From: Betaproteobacteria bacterium
GTDB taxonomy: Bacteria; Pseudomonadota; Gammaproteobacteria; Burkholderiales; Usitatibacteraceae
Direction of reading: 5' to 3'
Length of the DNA: 48,543 nt
Assembly (NCBI GenBank): GCA_016790765.1
Contig: JAEUMZ010000170.1
Span: forward strand, 1 to 48,543
The notes under the pieces are model-generated. The model worked only from the letters and a program-made list of their open reading frames with translations, did not search any database and had not been told where the DNA came from. Made by a program: the position numbers and the translations under genes. Of this stretch, positions 9,614 through 18,629 are shown in pieces (position 1 is the first letter of the stretch; every line of letters starts with the position of its first letter).

Positions 9614-9670
9614 GGTGCGGCGTCTGGCGCCAAAATGGCTCGGAGGCCGCGCCAGATATTGGGTTTGACC
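9614..9670 (+). repeat. Interspersed repeat, copy 1
   Basis: Member of an approximately 55-65 bp intergenic family: a GCC-AAAA-TGGC core, then CCGCGCCAG and a TTGGGTTTG end. Copies also at 24705, 35519, 42293 and 48203. The rest of 9521-9853 shows no gene; a GGGTTT...AAACCC inverted repeat and a lone TTGACG at 9691 are the only other things I see. Confidence 0.5.
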
Positions 9671-9853
9671 TGTGGATTGCCGAAACCCGGTTGACGCACG
9701 CCTCGGCCATCGCCGTAGAAGCGCCGTTCCCGCAACGGTCACGATCCGGCACGACGCGTGGCGGCACGCATGCCAGAATACGCCGCCACGCCGCGCGGTC
9801 CATCTGCCGGCGCGCCATCGACAACCCCCCAGTCCACCTCCACAGGAACGCCC

Positions 9854-10657
9854 ATGAATGCATTTGTCCGCCGTCCGCTGGCCGCGTTGTGCGCCGCGAT
9901 CACCCTGAGCTTTGCGCCCGGCGTGGCGCTGGCCGATGCCCAGCTCGACAAGGTTCTCGCGGGGGCGCACCGCTCGGAGGCCAACAAGGCACGCGACCCA
10001 TTCCGCAATCCGAAGCCGACGCTGGCCTTCTTCGGCGTGAAGCCGGATTCGACGGTCATCGAGGTGTGGCCCGGCGGCGGCTGGTACACCGAGGTGCTCT
10101 CCCCCTACCTGCGCGACAAGGGCCGCTACATTGCCCTGTTCCCGGCCACCGCCACGCGCGGGCTGCAGAATTTCAAGGACAAGCTGGCCAAGCACCCGGA
10201 GCTCTATGACAAGGGCGCGATCGCGCTGATCGGCGTGCCCGACAAGCTCGACATCCGCCCCGAGGGCGGCGCCGACGCGGTGCTCACGTTCCGCAACGTG
10301 CACAACTGGCTCAAGGACGACCTGACGCCGAAGTATTTCAAGGCGTTTTACGATGCATTGAAACCCGGCGGCGTACTGGGCGTGGTCGAGCACCGCGCCA
10401 AGCCCGACACCACGCGCCAGCAGTGGATCGAATCCGGCTATGTCACCGAGCAGTACGTGATCGAGCAGGCCACCGCGGCCGGCTTCAAGCTCGACGGCAA
10501 GAGCGAGGTCAACGCCAACGCCCGGGACACCAAGGATTACCCCAAGGGGGTGTGGACGCTCCCGCCGGTGCTGACCCTGGGCGAGACCGACAAGGCCAAG
10601 TACCAGGCAATCGGCGAATCCGACCGCATGACGCTCAGGTTCGTCAAACCGAAGTAA
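9854..10657 (+). CDS. Exported class I SAM-methyltransferase-like protein (COG4798)
   Basis: 267 residues with a clear Sec signal peptide (LAALCAAITLSFAPGVALA) before a methyltransferase fold. Motif I is altered: VIEVWPGGGWYTEVLSPYL, the form in COG4798 'predicted methyltransferases'. AVLTFRNVHNWLKDD and the post-II segment FYDALKPGGVLGVVEHRA are typical of the family. An enzyme using S-adenosylmethionine outside the cytoplasm would be odd, since no SAM source is known in the periplasm, so another ligand is possible. AGGAA ribosome site before the ATG at 9854. Monocistronic, facing the RND pump. Confidence 0.8.
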   Translation: MNAFVRRPLAALCAAITLSFAPGVALADAQLDKVLAGAHRSEANKARDPFRNPKPTLAFFGVKPDSTVIEVWPGGGWYTEVLSPYLRDKGRYIALFPATATRGLQNFKDKLAKHPELYDKGAIALIGVPDKLDIRPEGGADAVLTFRNVHNWLKDDLTPKYFKAFYDALKPGGVLGVVEHRAKPDTTRQQWIESGYVTEQYVIEQATAAGFKLDGKSEVNANARDTKDYPKGVWTLPPVLTLGETDKAKYQAIGESDRMTLRFVKPK

Positions 10658-10705
10658 GCCAACCCGGCGGCCGGTTGCTGCCGGCCGCCATCGACGTCCG
10701 CGCCG

Positions 10706-13700
10706 TCAATCGCCGGACTGCGGCTGGGGCAATCCGCCACCACCGCCGCGGCCGCGCAGGCGGCCGACGATCCTGGCCATCGTGCGCCAAATGGCGCGCA
10801 GGCCCAGTGCGGCGAGAACGGCCTCGGTGAATGTCATCACGAAGGCGAAGAACGGGTTCATGCGCGCTTCGCGTGCATGGAATTTCGCCAGCGCACGATC
10901 CTTGGCAATCTCGATCGAGTCATAAAACGTCGGCACCACCAACAATGTGAGCAGCGTCGAGGTGATCGTGCCGCCGATGATCGCCACCGCCATTGGCCGG
11001 TAGAACTCGCCGCCTTCGCCCATGCCGATGGCCACCGGCAGCATGCCGGCGATCAGCGCGAAGGTCGTCATCAGGATCGGCCGCAGGCGCACGCGGCCGG
11101 CGTGCATCAGGGCTTCCTCGCGGTCGACACCCTGCGCCTCTTCCTTGCGCGCGCAATCGAGCAGCAGGATGGCGTTCTTCGCCACCAGGCCCATGAGCAT
11201 GATGACGCCGATGAAGCTCATGAGGTTCAAGGTGCCCTTTGTCATCAGCAACGCCAGCACCACGCCGATCAGCGACAGCGGCAGCGACAGCATGATCGCG
11301 ATCGGCGCCGTGAAGGAGCCGAACTGGATCACCAGCGTGAGGTACATGAGGCCGATGCCCATCACCAGGGCGATCAGCATCTCGGTGAACAGTTCCTTCT
11401 GGTCGCGCGCGGCGCCACCCAGCTCCAGGCCGTAGCCGGGCGGGAACTGGATCGCCTTGGCGATCTTGAGCGCCTCGGACGTGACCTCGCCGGCCGAGCG
11501 GCCCTGTGCGTTGGCCGACACCGCGATCATGCGCTTGCCATCCTGATGCTGGATCTGCGCCGGTCCCTTGCCCATCGAAATGTCGGCGATCTGCTCCAGC
11601 GGCACCGACATGGTGGTGCCGGTGACCGAGATCGGCAGGCGCTCGATGTTGCCGGCGTTGACGCGGTCGTCCGGGTGCAGGCGCACGGCGACGTCGCGCG
11701 TTTCGCCGGTCGGGTCGACCCAGTCGCCGACTTCAACCCCGGCAAAGGCCACGCGCAGGGTCTGCGCCGCATCGCCCACCGAGATGCCCATCGCATTGGC
11801 GAGGCCGCGATTGAGTTCGATCTTCAGCTCATCCTTCGGCTCCTGCTCGGACAGGCCCACGTCCACCGCACCCGGGACCTTCTTGAGCTTTTCCATGAAG
11901 TCGGCGGCGATGGCGTTGAGCCTCCGTGCATCCGGGCCGGAGAACAGGATCTGCACCGGCTTGCGCACACCGTTGTTGATGTCGTCGAGCACGACATACT
12001 CGGCGCCGACCAGCTGGGTCAGCGATTCGCGCAGCTCCTTGGCGATCTGGGCCGCGCTGCGCTTGCGCTGCGTGCTCTTGCCGATGTCCACGTAGATGCG
12101 CCCGCCCCCGGGGTTGACGGAGCTGTTGGTGGCCTGGGTCTCGGGGATGGCGCGCGCGAACTCGGCCGCCTTTTCCACCTTCAGGCGCGTGTATTCGAGG
12201 CTCGAGGACGACGGCGTGCGGATGTCCACCGCGATGGTGCCCACGTCGCTGGCCGGCAGGAAGCTCGAACCGCCCACCGTCGCCTGCAGGACAATGGCGC
12301 CGACAAAGGTCACCACGGCGATGGCGGTCATCCACTTTCGGTGGTGCAGCGCCCAGGCAATGACGTTGCCGTAACGGTTGGCCTGGTGATCGAACCAGTC
12401 GTTGAAGCGCGACAGCCACAGCCGCACGCCCTTCTTGGCCTGGTGCTGGTAGCCCACCGGGTCGCCCCAGTATGCGGACAACATCGGATCGAGCGTGAAG
12501 GAGATATAAAGGCTCACCAGCACCGACACCGCCACGGTCAGGGCAAAGGGCCGGAACCACTCGCCGGCGCCGCCGCCCATGAACGCCACCGGCAGGAACA
12601 CCGAGACGATCGAAAACGTGGTGGCCGCCACGGCGAGCCCGATCTCGGCCGTGCCGTTCTTGGCCGCGGTCATGCGGTCCTCGCCGGCTTCCATGTGGCG
12701 CACGATGTTCTCGCGCACCACGATGGCGTCGTCGATCAGCACGCCGATGGCCAGCGACAGGCCCAGCAGGGTCATGAAGTTCAGGGTGAAGCCACACGCC
12801 CACACGGCGATGAACGCGGCGATCACCGAGGTCGGCAGCGACAGCGCGGTGATGAGGGTCGAGCGCCAGGAGTTGAGGAACACGTAGACCACGAAGATGG
12901 TCAGCATGGCGCCGAAGATCAGCGCCTCGATGACGTTCTTGAGGCTGCTTTGCGCGTCCTCGCCGCCGTCGCGCGTGACTTCCATCCGGGTGCCGGCCGG
13001 CAGCGTCTTGTTGATCGCCTTGACCTCGGCGCGGATCTTGTCGGCCACGCTCACCGTGGACGCATCGCGCGAGCGCGTGATCGACAGGCCGACGTTGGGG
13101 TGGCCGTTGCGCAGGCTGAAGCTGCCCAGTTCGGCAAAGCCGTCCTTGACGGTGGCCACTTGCCCAAGGCGCACGATCTCGTTGCCGCGCCGCTTGAGCA
13201 CGATCTGCTCGAATTCGGCGGGCGACTCGATGCGGCCCACCAGGCGGATGCTTTGCTCGTCGAGCGGGCCCTTGATGCGGCCGACCGGCGCGGTGGTGTT
13301 CTGCGCGCGCAAGGCCGCCACCACCTCGGGCACCGAGACATTGAACTCGCGCAGCTTCTCGGTGCGCAGGAGCACGGAAAGTTCGCGCTTGAGGGCGCCG
13401 CCGACATTGACCGTCGCCACGCCGTCGATGGCGCGGAACTTGTCGGCGATGGTGTCCTCGGCCAGGCGCGAGATCTCCGCATGCGACTGCGACGAGGACG
13501 ACAGCGCAATCTGCATGATCGGCTGCGCGGAGGGGTCGATGCGCTGCAGGATCGGCTCGCGCATTTCCACCGGCAGCTTGTGGCGCACCGAGGCGATGGC
13601 GTTGCGGATCTCCTCCGAGGCCTCCGCCATGTTCTTCTTGAAATTGAAGATGATCACGAACTGCGCATTCGATTCGCTGGCGGTCGCGCGCAGCTGGTAG

Positions 13701-13930
13701 ACCTGCGAGATGCTCTGCAGCGATTTCTCGATGCGGTTGACGATCTCGCGCTCGACGGTGTCGGGCGAGGCGCCCGGGTACGGGATCGCGACCACCATCA
13801 CCGGCATGTCGACATCGGGAATCTGGTTGACGCGCAGCTTGGACAGGGCCAGCAGGCCCAGCGCCATCAACATGATGATGATGACGACCGTGGCGACCGG
13901 GCGGCGGATGCTGAAATCGGACAAGAACAT
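10706..13930 (-). CDS. RND efflux transporter, inner-membrane pump (HAE1/AcrB family)
   Basis: 1074 residues, normal for AcrB-type pumps. N-terminus FSIRRPVATVVIIIMLMALG is the first transmembrane helix, followed by the porter-domain opening IPDVDMPVMVVAIPYPGASP. Proton-relay residues are present: the Asp pair in GVLIDDAIVVREN (TM4) and Lys in GLVAKNAILLLD (TM10). The two-fold internal repeat is complete. Start ATG at 13930 has a strong GGAGGT site and lies 28 bases after the adaptor stop, giving an adaptor-pump operon. No outer-membrane channel gene is in the window; it probably shares a TolC-type partner. Substrate not predictable. Confidence 0.95.
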   Translation of the reverse strand: MFLSDFSIRRPVATVVIIIMLMALGLLALSKLRVNQIPDVDMPVMVVAIPYPGASPDTVEREIVNRIEKSLQSISQVYQLRATASESNAQFVIIFNFKKNMAEASEEIRNAIASVRHKLPVEMREPILQRIDPSAQPIMQIALSSSSQSHAEISRLAEDTIADKFRAIDGVATVNVGGALKRELSVLLRTEKLREFNVSVPEVVAALRAQNTTAPVGRIKGPLDEQSIRLVGRIESPAEFEQIVLKRRGNEIVRLGQVATVKDGFAELGSFSLRNGHPNVGLSITRSRDASTVSVADKIRAEVKAINKTLPAGTRMEVTRDGGEDAQSSLKNVIEALIFGAMLTIFVVYVFLNSWRSTLITALSLPTSVIAAFIAVWACGFTLNFMTLLGLSLAIGVLIDDAIVVRENIVRHMEAGEDRMTAAKNGTAEIGLAVAATTFSIVSVFLPVAFMGGGAGEWFRPFALTVAVSVLVSLYISFTLDPMLSAYWGDPVGYQHQAKKGVRLWLSRFNDWFDHQANRYGNVIAWALHHRKWMTAIAVVTFVGAIVLQATVGGSSFLPASDVGTIAVDIRTPSSSSLEYTRLKVEKAAEFARAIPETQATNSSVNPGGGRIYVDIGKSTQRKRSAAQIAKELRESLTQLVGAEYVVLDDINNGVRKPVQILFSGPDARRLNAIAADFMEKLKKVPGAVDVGLSEQEPKDELKIELNRGLANAMGISVGDAAQTLRVAFAGVEVGDWVDPTGETRDVAVRLHPDDRVNAGNIERLPISVTGTTMSVPLEQIADISMGKGPAQIQHQDGKRMIAVSANAQGRSAGEVTSEALKIAKAIQFPPGYGLELGGAARDQKELFTEMLIALVMGIGLMYLTLVIQFGSFTAPIAIMLSLPLSLIGVVLALLMTKGTLNLMSFIGVIMLMGLVAKNAILLLDCARKEEAQGVDREEALMHAGRVRLRPILMTTFALIAGMLPVAIGMGEGGEFYRPMAVAIIGGTITSTLLTLLVVPTFYDSIEIAKDRALAKFHAREARMNPFFAFVMTFTEAVLAALGLRAIWRTMARIVGRLRGRGGGGGLPQPQSGD

Positions 13931-13958
13931 GGGGGACCTCCCTTTGATCGCGCGGCGC

Positions 13959-15143
13959 CTACTTGACGGCCGGCGCACCGGTGGATGCGACGGGCGCGGG
14001 CTTGGCCGCCGCGGCGGTTTCGACCTTCTGGCCGTCCTTGAGCGCGGCGGACGGATAGCGCAGCACCTTGTCGCCGCTCTTGAGGCCGGACTTGATCGCG
14101 AAATCGCCCGAGCGCGTGTCGCGTTCGCCCAGCTGCACCGGCGTACGCTTCAGCGCGCCGTCGGCGACGTGCCAGACCTCGGCCTTGTCGGCCGAAGGCG
14201 TGTCGCGCACCAGGGCGGACGCCGGGACGGTGAGCGCATCAGCGCTGTCGGTCTCGATGCGGCCCTCGGCGTACAGCCCGGCCAGCTTCGGTTGCCTGCG
14301 GTCGGCAAAGTCGACCAGCACTTCCACCTGGCGCGTGGTGGGGTTGGCGGACGGGTTCACGCGCCGCACGCGGCCCTCAAATTCCTGGTCGCCGTAGCCA
14401 TTGACGCGGAAGCGCACCACTTGTCCCGCCTTGATCAGTCCGACGTGGTCGGCCGACACCAGGCCCTCGAGCCGCATGCTGGCCGGATCGATGACCTTCA
14501 CCAATTCCTTGCCGATTTGCGCAGTGTCACCCGCCGAGACCTTGCGGTCGGTGACCAGCCCGTCGAACGGCGCGCGCACCTCGGTGCGGGTCAGTTGCTG
14601 GCGCGCCTGTGCCGCGCGGGTGCGGGCCCCCTCGAGGTCGCTTTGCGCATTGTTGCGGCGCGTTTCGGCGTCGTCGAGCGCGGCGGCCGACACCATGCCC
14701 GAATTGCGCAGGGTGGTGGTGCGCTCCAGCTGCCGGGCCGCCTGGTCAAACGCTTGCGTGGCGGCGCGGATGCCGGCCTCGGCCGAGGCCAGGCTTTCAC
14801 GGATCGCGGAGTCGTCGAGGCGAACCAGGAGGTCGCCGCGCTTGACGAAGTCGCCGTTCTCGCGCGCCACCTGCATGACGATGGACGAAATCTCCGCGCG
14901 CAGGTCAGCGCGCCGCTCGGGCTGCACCGAGCCGGTGATGGTGGGCCCGGAAGCCAGGGCCGAACTGCGCACCGTATGCAGGTCCTCGGGGGAGACCTGG
15001 ATCGGGGTCGCGGCGGCGGCGGCGGCCGGCGCGCCCTTGGCGTCCTTGGGGGCGCTGCCCTTGGCGGCATCGCCGCCCGGCGCCCTGCCGCAGGCGGCCA
15101 GCGCGGCACAGAGGAAGAGAGGGAGGAGGATACGGCGGTTCAT
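13959..15143 (-). CDS. RND efflux periplasmic adaptor subunit (membrane fusion protein)
   Basis: 394 residues. Lipoprotein signal MNRRILLPLFLCAALAACG, an Ala-rich linker, then the adaptor domains: a lipoyl half (GDFVKRGDLLVRLDD), an alpha-helical hairpin (about 120-190), the second lipoyl half (VRAPFDGLVTDRKVSAGD), a beta-barrel and a membrane-proximal domain. It joins the RND pump to an outer-membrane channel. Start set at the ATG giving the best lipoprotein signal; ATGs at 15155 and 15158 are alternatives. The C-terminal tail is Ala/Pro-rich. Confidence 0.93.
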   Translation of the reverse strand: MNRRILLPLFLCAALAACGRAPGGDAAKGSAPKDAKGAPAAAAAATPIQVSPEDLHTVRSSALASGPTITGSVQPERRADLRAEISSIVMQVARENGDFVKRGDLLVRLDDSAIRESLASAEAGIRAATQAFDQAARQLERTTTLRNSGMVSAAALDDAETRRNNAQSDLEGARTRAAQARQQLTRTEVRAPFDGLVTDRKVSAGDTAQIGKELVKVIDPASMRLEGLVSADHVGLIKAGQVVRFRVNGYGDQEFEGRVRRVNPSANPTTRQVEVLVDFADRRQPKLAGLYAEGRIETDSADALTVPASALVRDTPSADKAEVWHVADGALKRTPVQLGERDTRSGDFAIKSGLKSGDKVLRYPSAALKDGQKVETAAAAKPAPVASTGAPAVK

Positions 15144-15265
15144 GGCAATGTCCATCATTGGAAGTCTTGTAAGAGTCGGGGGTCGGCGCTGCGGCTTGCA
15201 GCCCTCGGCGAGCGAATGCGCGAATTTTGCGCCGGTTGCCCGCACCTTGCCACGCGTGAAAGACA

Positions 15266-15290
15266 AAACCCCCGATTTGCGGGGTCAAAC
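15266..15290 (-). terminator. Terminator-like hairpin after the 15347-15880 gene
   Basis: On the minus strand a CCCCG-CAAAT-CGGGG stem-loop is followed by GTTTTGTCTTT, downstream of the 177-aa gene and before the adaptor gene. Bases 15291-15330 beside it weakly resemble the interspersed repeat in reverse orientation. Confidence 0.5.
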
Positions 15291-15346
15291 GCGCTGGCGC
15301 GGCGCGACCGGCATTGCCGCGGCATGGGGCCCCGGCGCCGGTGGGG

Positions 15347-15880
15347 TCAATCGATGCCGCGCACCTCGACGTGGACCAGGGAAATGGTCGATCCGTCGCC
15401 GGAGGATTCGATCGACACCACACGCTGGTTGTTCTTCATGCCGGCCTTGAACAGGAATCCGTTGCGCTTTGCGCGTTCGCCCTCGCAGGTGATTTCGCGT
15501 GATTTCTTGTCCCGCCGGCTGCGTTCGCCGGTGCCGGCCTGGGAACAGTCCAGCACGGTGCCGAAGCGCGACAACTCGCTGCGGTAGAACGCCGCCACCT
15601 TGTCCTTGTCGTCTTCGGACTTCAGCTTGACGGCCACCACCTTGAGGCCAAATCCCCCAAAAGCGAACTGCACATGCGCACCGTCCGGGTCGTCGCCTTT
15701 TCCGGGCACCTGCACCGAACCCGGATAGGCGCGGATCCCGGTTTCGCCGGCTTGCGCCCGATCCGAAATGTTGATGCTGGCACTGAAATCGCCAGACCAT
15801 GCGATGCCATGTGCTGCAATACTCGTGACGAGTGCAAGCACTAACTTGAGGATCGGTTTCCGATTTCTTGCGGGGCTCAT
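15347..15880 (-). CDS. Exported protein of unknown function
   Basis: 177 residues with an N-terminal signal or anchor (KPILKLVLALVTSIAAHGIAWS). The mature part has SINISDRAQAGETGIRAYPG, a polar strand region (KVVAVKLKSEDDKDKVAAFYRSELSRFG) and two cysteines (VLDCSQ, ITCEG) that could form a disulfide. The 'AFYRSELSRFG' stretch recalls small periplasmic proteins of unknown function; I do not recognise a named family. The start follows a good AAGGA site. Divergent from the 83-aa lipoprotein gene; the 206-bp gap must hold both promoters. Confidence 0.65.
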   Translation of the reverse strand: MSPARNRKPILKLVLALVTSIAAHGIAWSGDFSASINISDRAQAGETGIRAYPGSVQVPGKGDDPDGAHVQFAFGGFGLKVVAVKLKSEDDKDKVAAFYRSELSRFGTVLDCSQAGTGERSRRDKKSREITCEGERAKRNGFLFKAGMKNNQRVVSIESSGDGSTISLVHVEVRGID

Positions 15881-16086
15881 TGCTTGTCCTTCCAATGCAG
15901 TCTTTGGTTGGTGCCCAAGATAGGCCCACCGTTCCGGCAAGCCAAGCCGCAACCGATGAAGTGCAGAAACCAGCGCATGGACCGGCGCAGTCCATCGCCC
16001 TGTCGCAATAAATCTCCTACAATCCGCACAGGGGCAGGCAAAGACCAGGGACATTCCAAAGCCAATCAAACGATCTGGAGACCATC

Positions 16087-16338
16087 ATGAACAAACTCGG
16101 TGCAATCGCAATTTCGATGACCTTGGCCGGCATGGCCGGATGTGCCACGCTCGACGATCCGAACGAGCCTGCAGTCAAGGCCAACCAGACCGTCCGCACC
16201 GCCAAGGAGTACGCCACCGGTTCCCGCCTGGCCAAGCCCACGACGCCGCACATGGTGAAGGCGGTGGGCAACGATGACTACAACCAGTACAACGAGCACA
16301 AGAGCCTGGGCAACGTCGTCGGCGCAAAGTCGAACTGA
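16087..16338 (+). CDS. Small lipoprotein with TGSRL..PHMV motif
   Basis: 83 residues: lipoprotein signal (GAIAISMTLAGMAGCATLDD, Cys19), then a short polar chain containing TGSRLAKPTTPHMVKAVGN. The 87-aa lipoprotein at 35214 has the matching TGSRLPAPRSPHMVSQV, so both belong to one family. The motif resembles the start of TonB-receptor plugs (VTGSRI...), but there is no barrel. Ribosome site GGAG before the ATG. A GC hairpin (AGCGCGG/CCGCGCT, 16351-16371) follows the stop. Function unknown. Confidence 0.7.
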   Translation: MNKLGAIAISMTLAGMAGCATLDDPNEPAVKANQTVRTAKEYATGSRLAKPTTPHMVKAVGNDDYNQYNEHKSLGNVVGAKSN

Positions 16339-16542
16339 GCCCGACCGGGGAGCGCGGCGATCCCCGCGCTGGGGTGGGCGGTTTCGCCCGGCCCGGCATG
16401 CGGCATCGCTTGGGCAACGCCCCTGCATCCGGTTGCTGTTGGGCACCGCCGATACGGTGCGCCGGCGGCCCGCCGGCCGCGCGTTGTCACGACTGCGCAC
16501 CGCTGGCTGGCCGGCCGCGCGGGAGCGAGGGGCGAGGCCCGG

Positions 16543-16959
16543 CTACTTCACCAGCAGGACCGGAACGGTCGACTCGGCGAGCGTGCGCATGGCCACCGAT
16601 CCCATGACCATGTTGCCCAATGCGGTGCGGCCCTTGTTGCCCATGACGATGAGGTCGAAGCCTGCCGCCGCCTTGCTGGCGATCTCGGAGCCGGGGTCGC
16701 CAATGCCCTTGATCACCACGGCCTGCTTGCCGGCCTTGGCCAGCAGCCCCAGCGCCGGCTTGAGCGCTGCGTCGGACTCCTCCTCGTAATAGGCATGGAG
16801 CACCTCCTTGCCCACCCAAGCCGCTGCCCGCGCAGAGGGAACCGGCAAGTGCACATGGATCAGGTGGATGTCGGGCGAAAACGCATCGGCGTGGGAGGTC
16901 ACAAAGGCCAGCGCACGCAGGCTCGCGTCGGAACCGTCGATGGGAACCAGGATTTTCAC
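16543..16959 (-). CDS. Universal stress protein (UspA family)
   Basis: 138 residues, one Usp domain. The GTG start at 16959 is chosen because it gives MKILVPIDGSDASLRAL, the family's N-terminus, and follows a strong GGAGGGT site; the ATG at 17007 would add 16 unrelated residues. The ATP-binding motif G-x2-G-x9-G-S is intact in GNKGRTALGNMVMGSVA, so this is probably an ATP-binding Usp. Single gene, divergent from the rtcB leader promoter. Confidence 0.92.
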   Translation of the reverse strand: MKILVPIDGSDASLRALAFVTSHADAFSPDIHLIHVHLPVPSARAAAWVGKEVLHAYYEEESDAALKPALGLLAKAGKQAVVIKGIGDPGSEIASKAAAGFDLIVMGNKGRTALGNMVMGSVAMRTLAESTVPVLLVK

Positions 16960-17086
16960 GACACCCTCCACAGGCAAGCGATGCCGCCATGTTAAACCGG
17001 TTGCCACCCCCCGCCTTGATGTGCGTCAGCGGCGTGGGTGTCGGGTGCCCGCCGGTATCACTTTCATCGCCTTGCGCGGAATCTGC

Positions 17087-17115
17087 TTGACGGCGCACAT
17101 TGGCGGGCCTACATT
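17087..17115 (+). promoter_or_regulatory. Sigma-70-type promoter of the rtcB leader
   Basis: TTGACG at 17087-17092 and TACATT at 17110-17115, spaced by 17 bp. Transcription would start near 17122, about 205 nt upstream of the rtcB start codon. There is no sign of the sigma-54 promoter used by RtcR-controlled rtcBA operons. Confidence 0.6.
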
Positions 17116-17164
17116 CGCCTCCCGCATCACCGACCGGCCGCCTGGCCCGCCACCAAGGATTCCC

Positions 17165-17194
17165 ATGACCCCAACGCAACGACTCCACCCCTGA
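17165..17194 (+). CDS. Leader ORF MTPTQRLHP
   Basis: Nine codons (ATG to TGA) preceded by AAGGATTCCC as a plausible ribosome site. The stop codon overlaps the first base of the following hairpin, a geometry in which ribosome position would affect folding. Codon content is mixed rather than a run of one amino acid. Translation is unproven. Confidence 0.3.
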   Translation: MTPTQRLHP

Positions 17195-17272
17195 TCCGCA
17201 CGTCCCTGGCGTGCGGGATCATGCAGTATCCCGACGTCGGACGATTCAGCCACCGGTGCCCCCGGTCATGCG

Positions 17273-17306
17273 AAAAGCCCTCGAGACGTCCTCTCCAGGG
17301 CTTTTT
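17273..17306 (+). terminator. Terminator-like hairpin 20 nt before rtcB
   Basis: AAAAGCCCT and AGGGCTTTTT form an 8-9 bp stem around a 15-nt loop, ending in five T residues. As the mirror arm begins with four A residues it could act in both directions. Readthrough or antitermination would be needed for rtcB expression from the upstream promoter. Confidence 0.6.
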
Positions 17307-17326
17307 CAATTCCAGGATCCGGAACC

Positions 17327-18547
17327 ATGAGCATTCAACTGACATTCAACAAGGGGCGCGTACCGGTCAAGGTATGGACCCGCGACATCGAGCCGGAAGC
17401 GATCCAGCAACTGGTCAACGTGTCGCAGCTGCCCATCGTGCACGGCCACGTTGCCGCCATGCCGGACGTGCACGCCGGCATCGGCGCCACCGTGGGTTCG
17501 GTGATTCCGACCCGGTCGGCCATCATTCCGGCCGCGGTGGGGGTCGATATCGGCTGCGGGATGAACGCGGTGCGGCTGTCGATCAAGGCCGCCGAACTGC
17601 CGGACAACCTGCATCGCATTCGCTCGGCCATCGAAGCCGCCGTGCCGGTGGGCTTTGCGCAGCACGCGGCCAGCAAGGTGAAGGGTTCGCAACACGACCG
17701 CACGGCGCGCACGCTCGACCAGCGTCTGGACAACATCGTCGGGAAACACCCGGCGCTGATGAAGATGCAGCGGCGTTTCAACGAGACCTGGGTCTGCCAG
17801 CTGGGAACCCTGGGGGGTGGCAACCACTTCATTGAACTCTGCCTCGACGAGGACGGGTTCGTGTGGGTGATGCTGCACTCGGGTTCGCGCGGCATCGGCA
17901 ACGTGATGGGCCGCTACTTCATCGAGGCTGCGAAAAAGGACATGCGCCGGCATCACGTCAACGTGCCGGATACCGACCTGTCGTATTTCTCGCAAGGCTC
18001 GGAGTGGTTCGACGATTACGTCGAGGCGGTGGACTGGGCGCAGGACTATGCGATGCTGAACCGGCGCGAAATGATGCGTCTGGTGCTGGACGTGTTGCGG
18101 CGCGAGCTGTCGCCTTCCATCAACGCCTGGAAGACCGAGGGCGAAGCGATCAACTGCCACCACAACTACGTGGCGCAAGAGACCCACTTCGGTGAGAAGC
18201 TGTTCATCACCCGCAAGGGCGCGATCAGCGCACGCGCCGGTGAGCTGGGCATCATTCCCGGCAGCATGGGGGCGAAGTCCTACATCGTGCGCGGGCTGGG
18301 CAACGCGGAGTCGTTCTGTTCGTGCTCGCACGGCGCGGGACGCAAGATGAGCCGCACCAAGGCCAAGCGGATCTTCAGCCGCGCGGACCTGGAAGACCAG
18401 ACCCGCGGGGTCGAGTGCCGCAAGGACGGCGGGGTGATCGACGAGATCCCCGGCGCCTACAAGGACATCGACACCGTGATGGCCAACCAGGCCGACCTGG
18501 TCGAGGTGGTGCACACCTTGAAACAGATCGTGTGCATCAAGGGGTGA
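17327..18547 (+). CDS. rtcB: RNA-splicing/repair ligase RtcB
   Basis: 406-residue RtcB, joining RNA 2',3'-cyclic phosphate or 3'-phosphate ends to 5'-OH ends with GTP and Mn2+. Family landmarks: MPDVHAGIGATVGSVIP, the metal Cys in DIGCGMN (Cys77), GTLGGGNHFIE, LHSGSRGIG, the metal histidines in NCHHNYV, and the His that carries GMP in CSHGAGR (His335). All known catalytic residues appear present. It is the short bacterial form without intein. No rtcA, archease, rtcR or prfH gene is nearby; instead a 60-aa ORF follows 82 bases later, then an Xre regulator, a tRNA array, a slipin and an AAA ATPase. Bacterial RtcB repairs tRNAs cut by anticodon nucleases and 16S rRNA cut by MazF-like toxins. Confidence 0.97.
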   Translation: MSIQLTFNKGRVPVKVWTRDIEPEAIQQLVNVSQLPIVHGHVAAMPDVHAGIGATVGSVIPTRSAIIPAAVGVDIGCGMNAVRLSIKAAELPDNLHRIRSAIEAAVPVGFAQHAASKVKGSQHDRTARTLDQRLDNIVGKHPALMKMQRRFNETWVCQLGTLGGGNHFIELCLDEDGFVWVMLHSGSRGIGNVMGRYFIEAAKKDMRRHHVNVPDTDLSYFSQGSEWFDDYVEAVDWAQDYAMLNRREMMRLVLDVLRRELSPSINAWKTEGEAINCHHNYVAQETHFGEKLFITRKGAISARAGELGIIPGSMGAKSYIVRGLGNAESFCSCSHGAGRKMSRTKAKRIFSRADLEDQTRGVECRKDGGVIDEIPGAYKDIDTVMANQADLVEVVHTLKQIVCIKG

Positions 18548-18629
18548 GGGTGGGAATTCGGTCCATGAACTGCTTCATGGACCGCCACCCGAACCGGCGT
18601 GCCTATGGCGCGCCGTGGGAGAGCTGGCG

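Larger units (their letters stand above)
17122..17308 (+). ncRNA. Structured leader RNA upstream of rtcB (putative attenuator or sRNA)
   Basis: Between the promoter and rtcB lie, in order: a 9-codon ORF with an AAGGA site (17165-17194, MTPTQRLHP); a hairpin with 9-bp arms (17194-17202 with 17210-17219) beginning at its stop codon; a GC-rich middle; and a stem-loop ending in five T residues (17273-17306). This order (promoter, leader peptide, alternative hairpins, terminator, gene) is that of transcription attenuators. It could equally be a discrete small RNA of about 185 nt. No known RNA family is recognised. Confidence 0.45.

Noticed and set aside
9521..9640. Zur box upstream of the COG0523 operon
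   Set aside because: No AT-rich GTTATA...TATAAC-type palindrome; only the TGCCTGA inverted repeat is present.
10877..13966. 1029-aa plus-strand ORF opposite the RND pump
   Set aside because: Mirror frame of a GC-rich gene; the opposite strand encodes an unmistakable AcrB-type pump.
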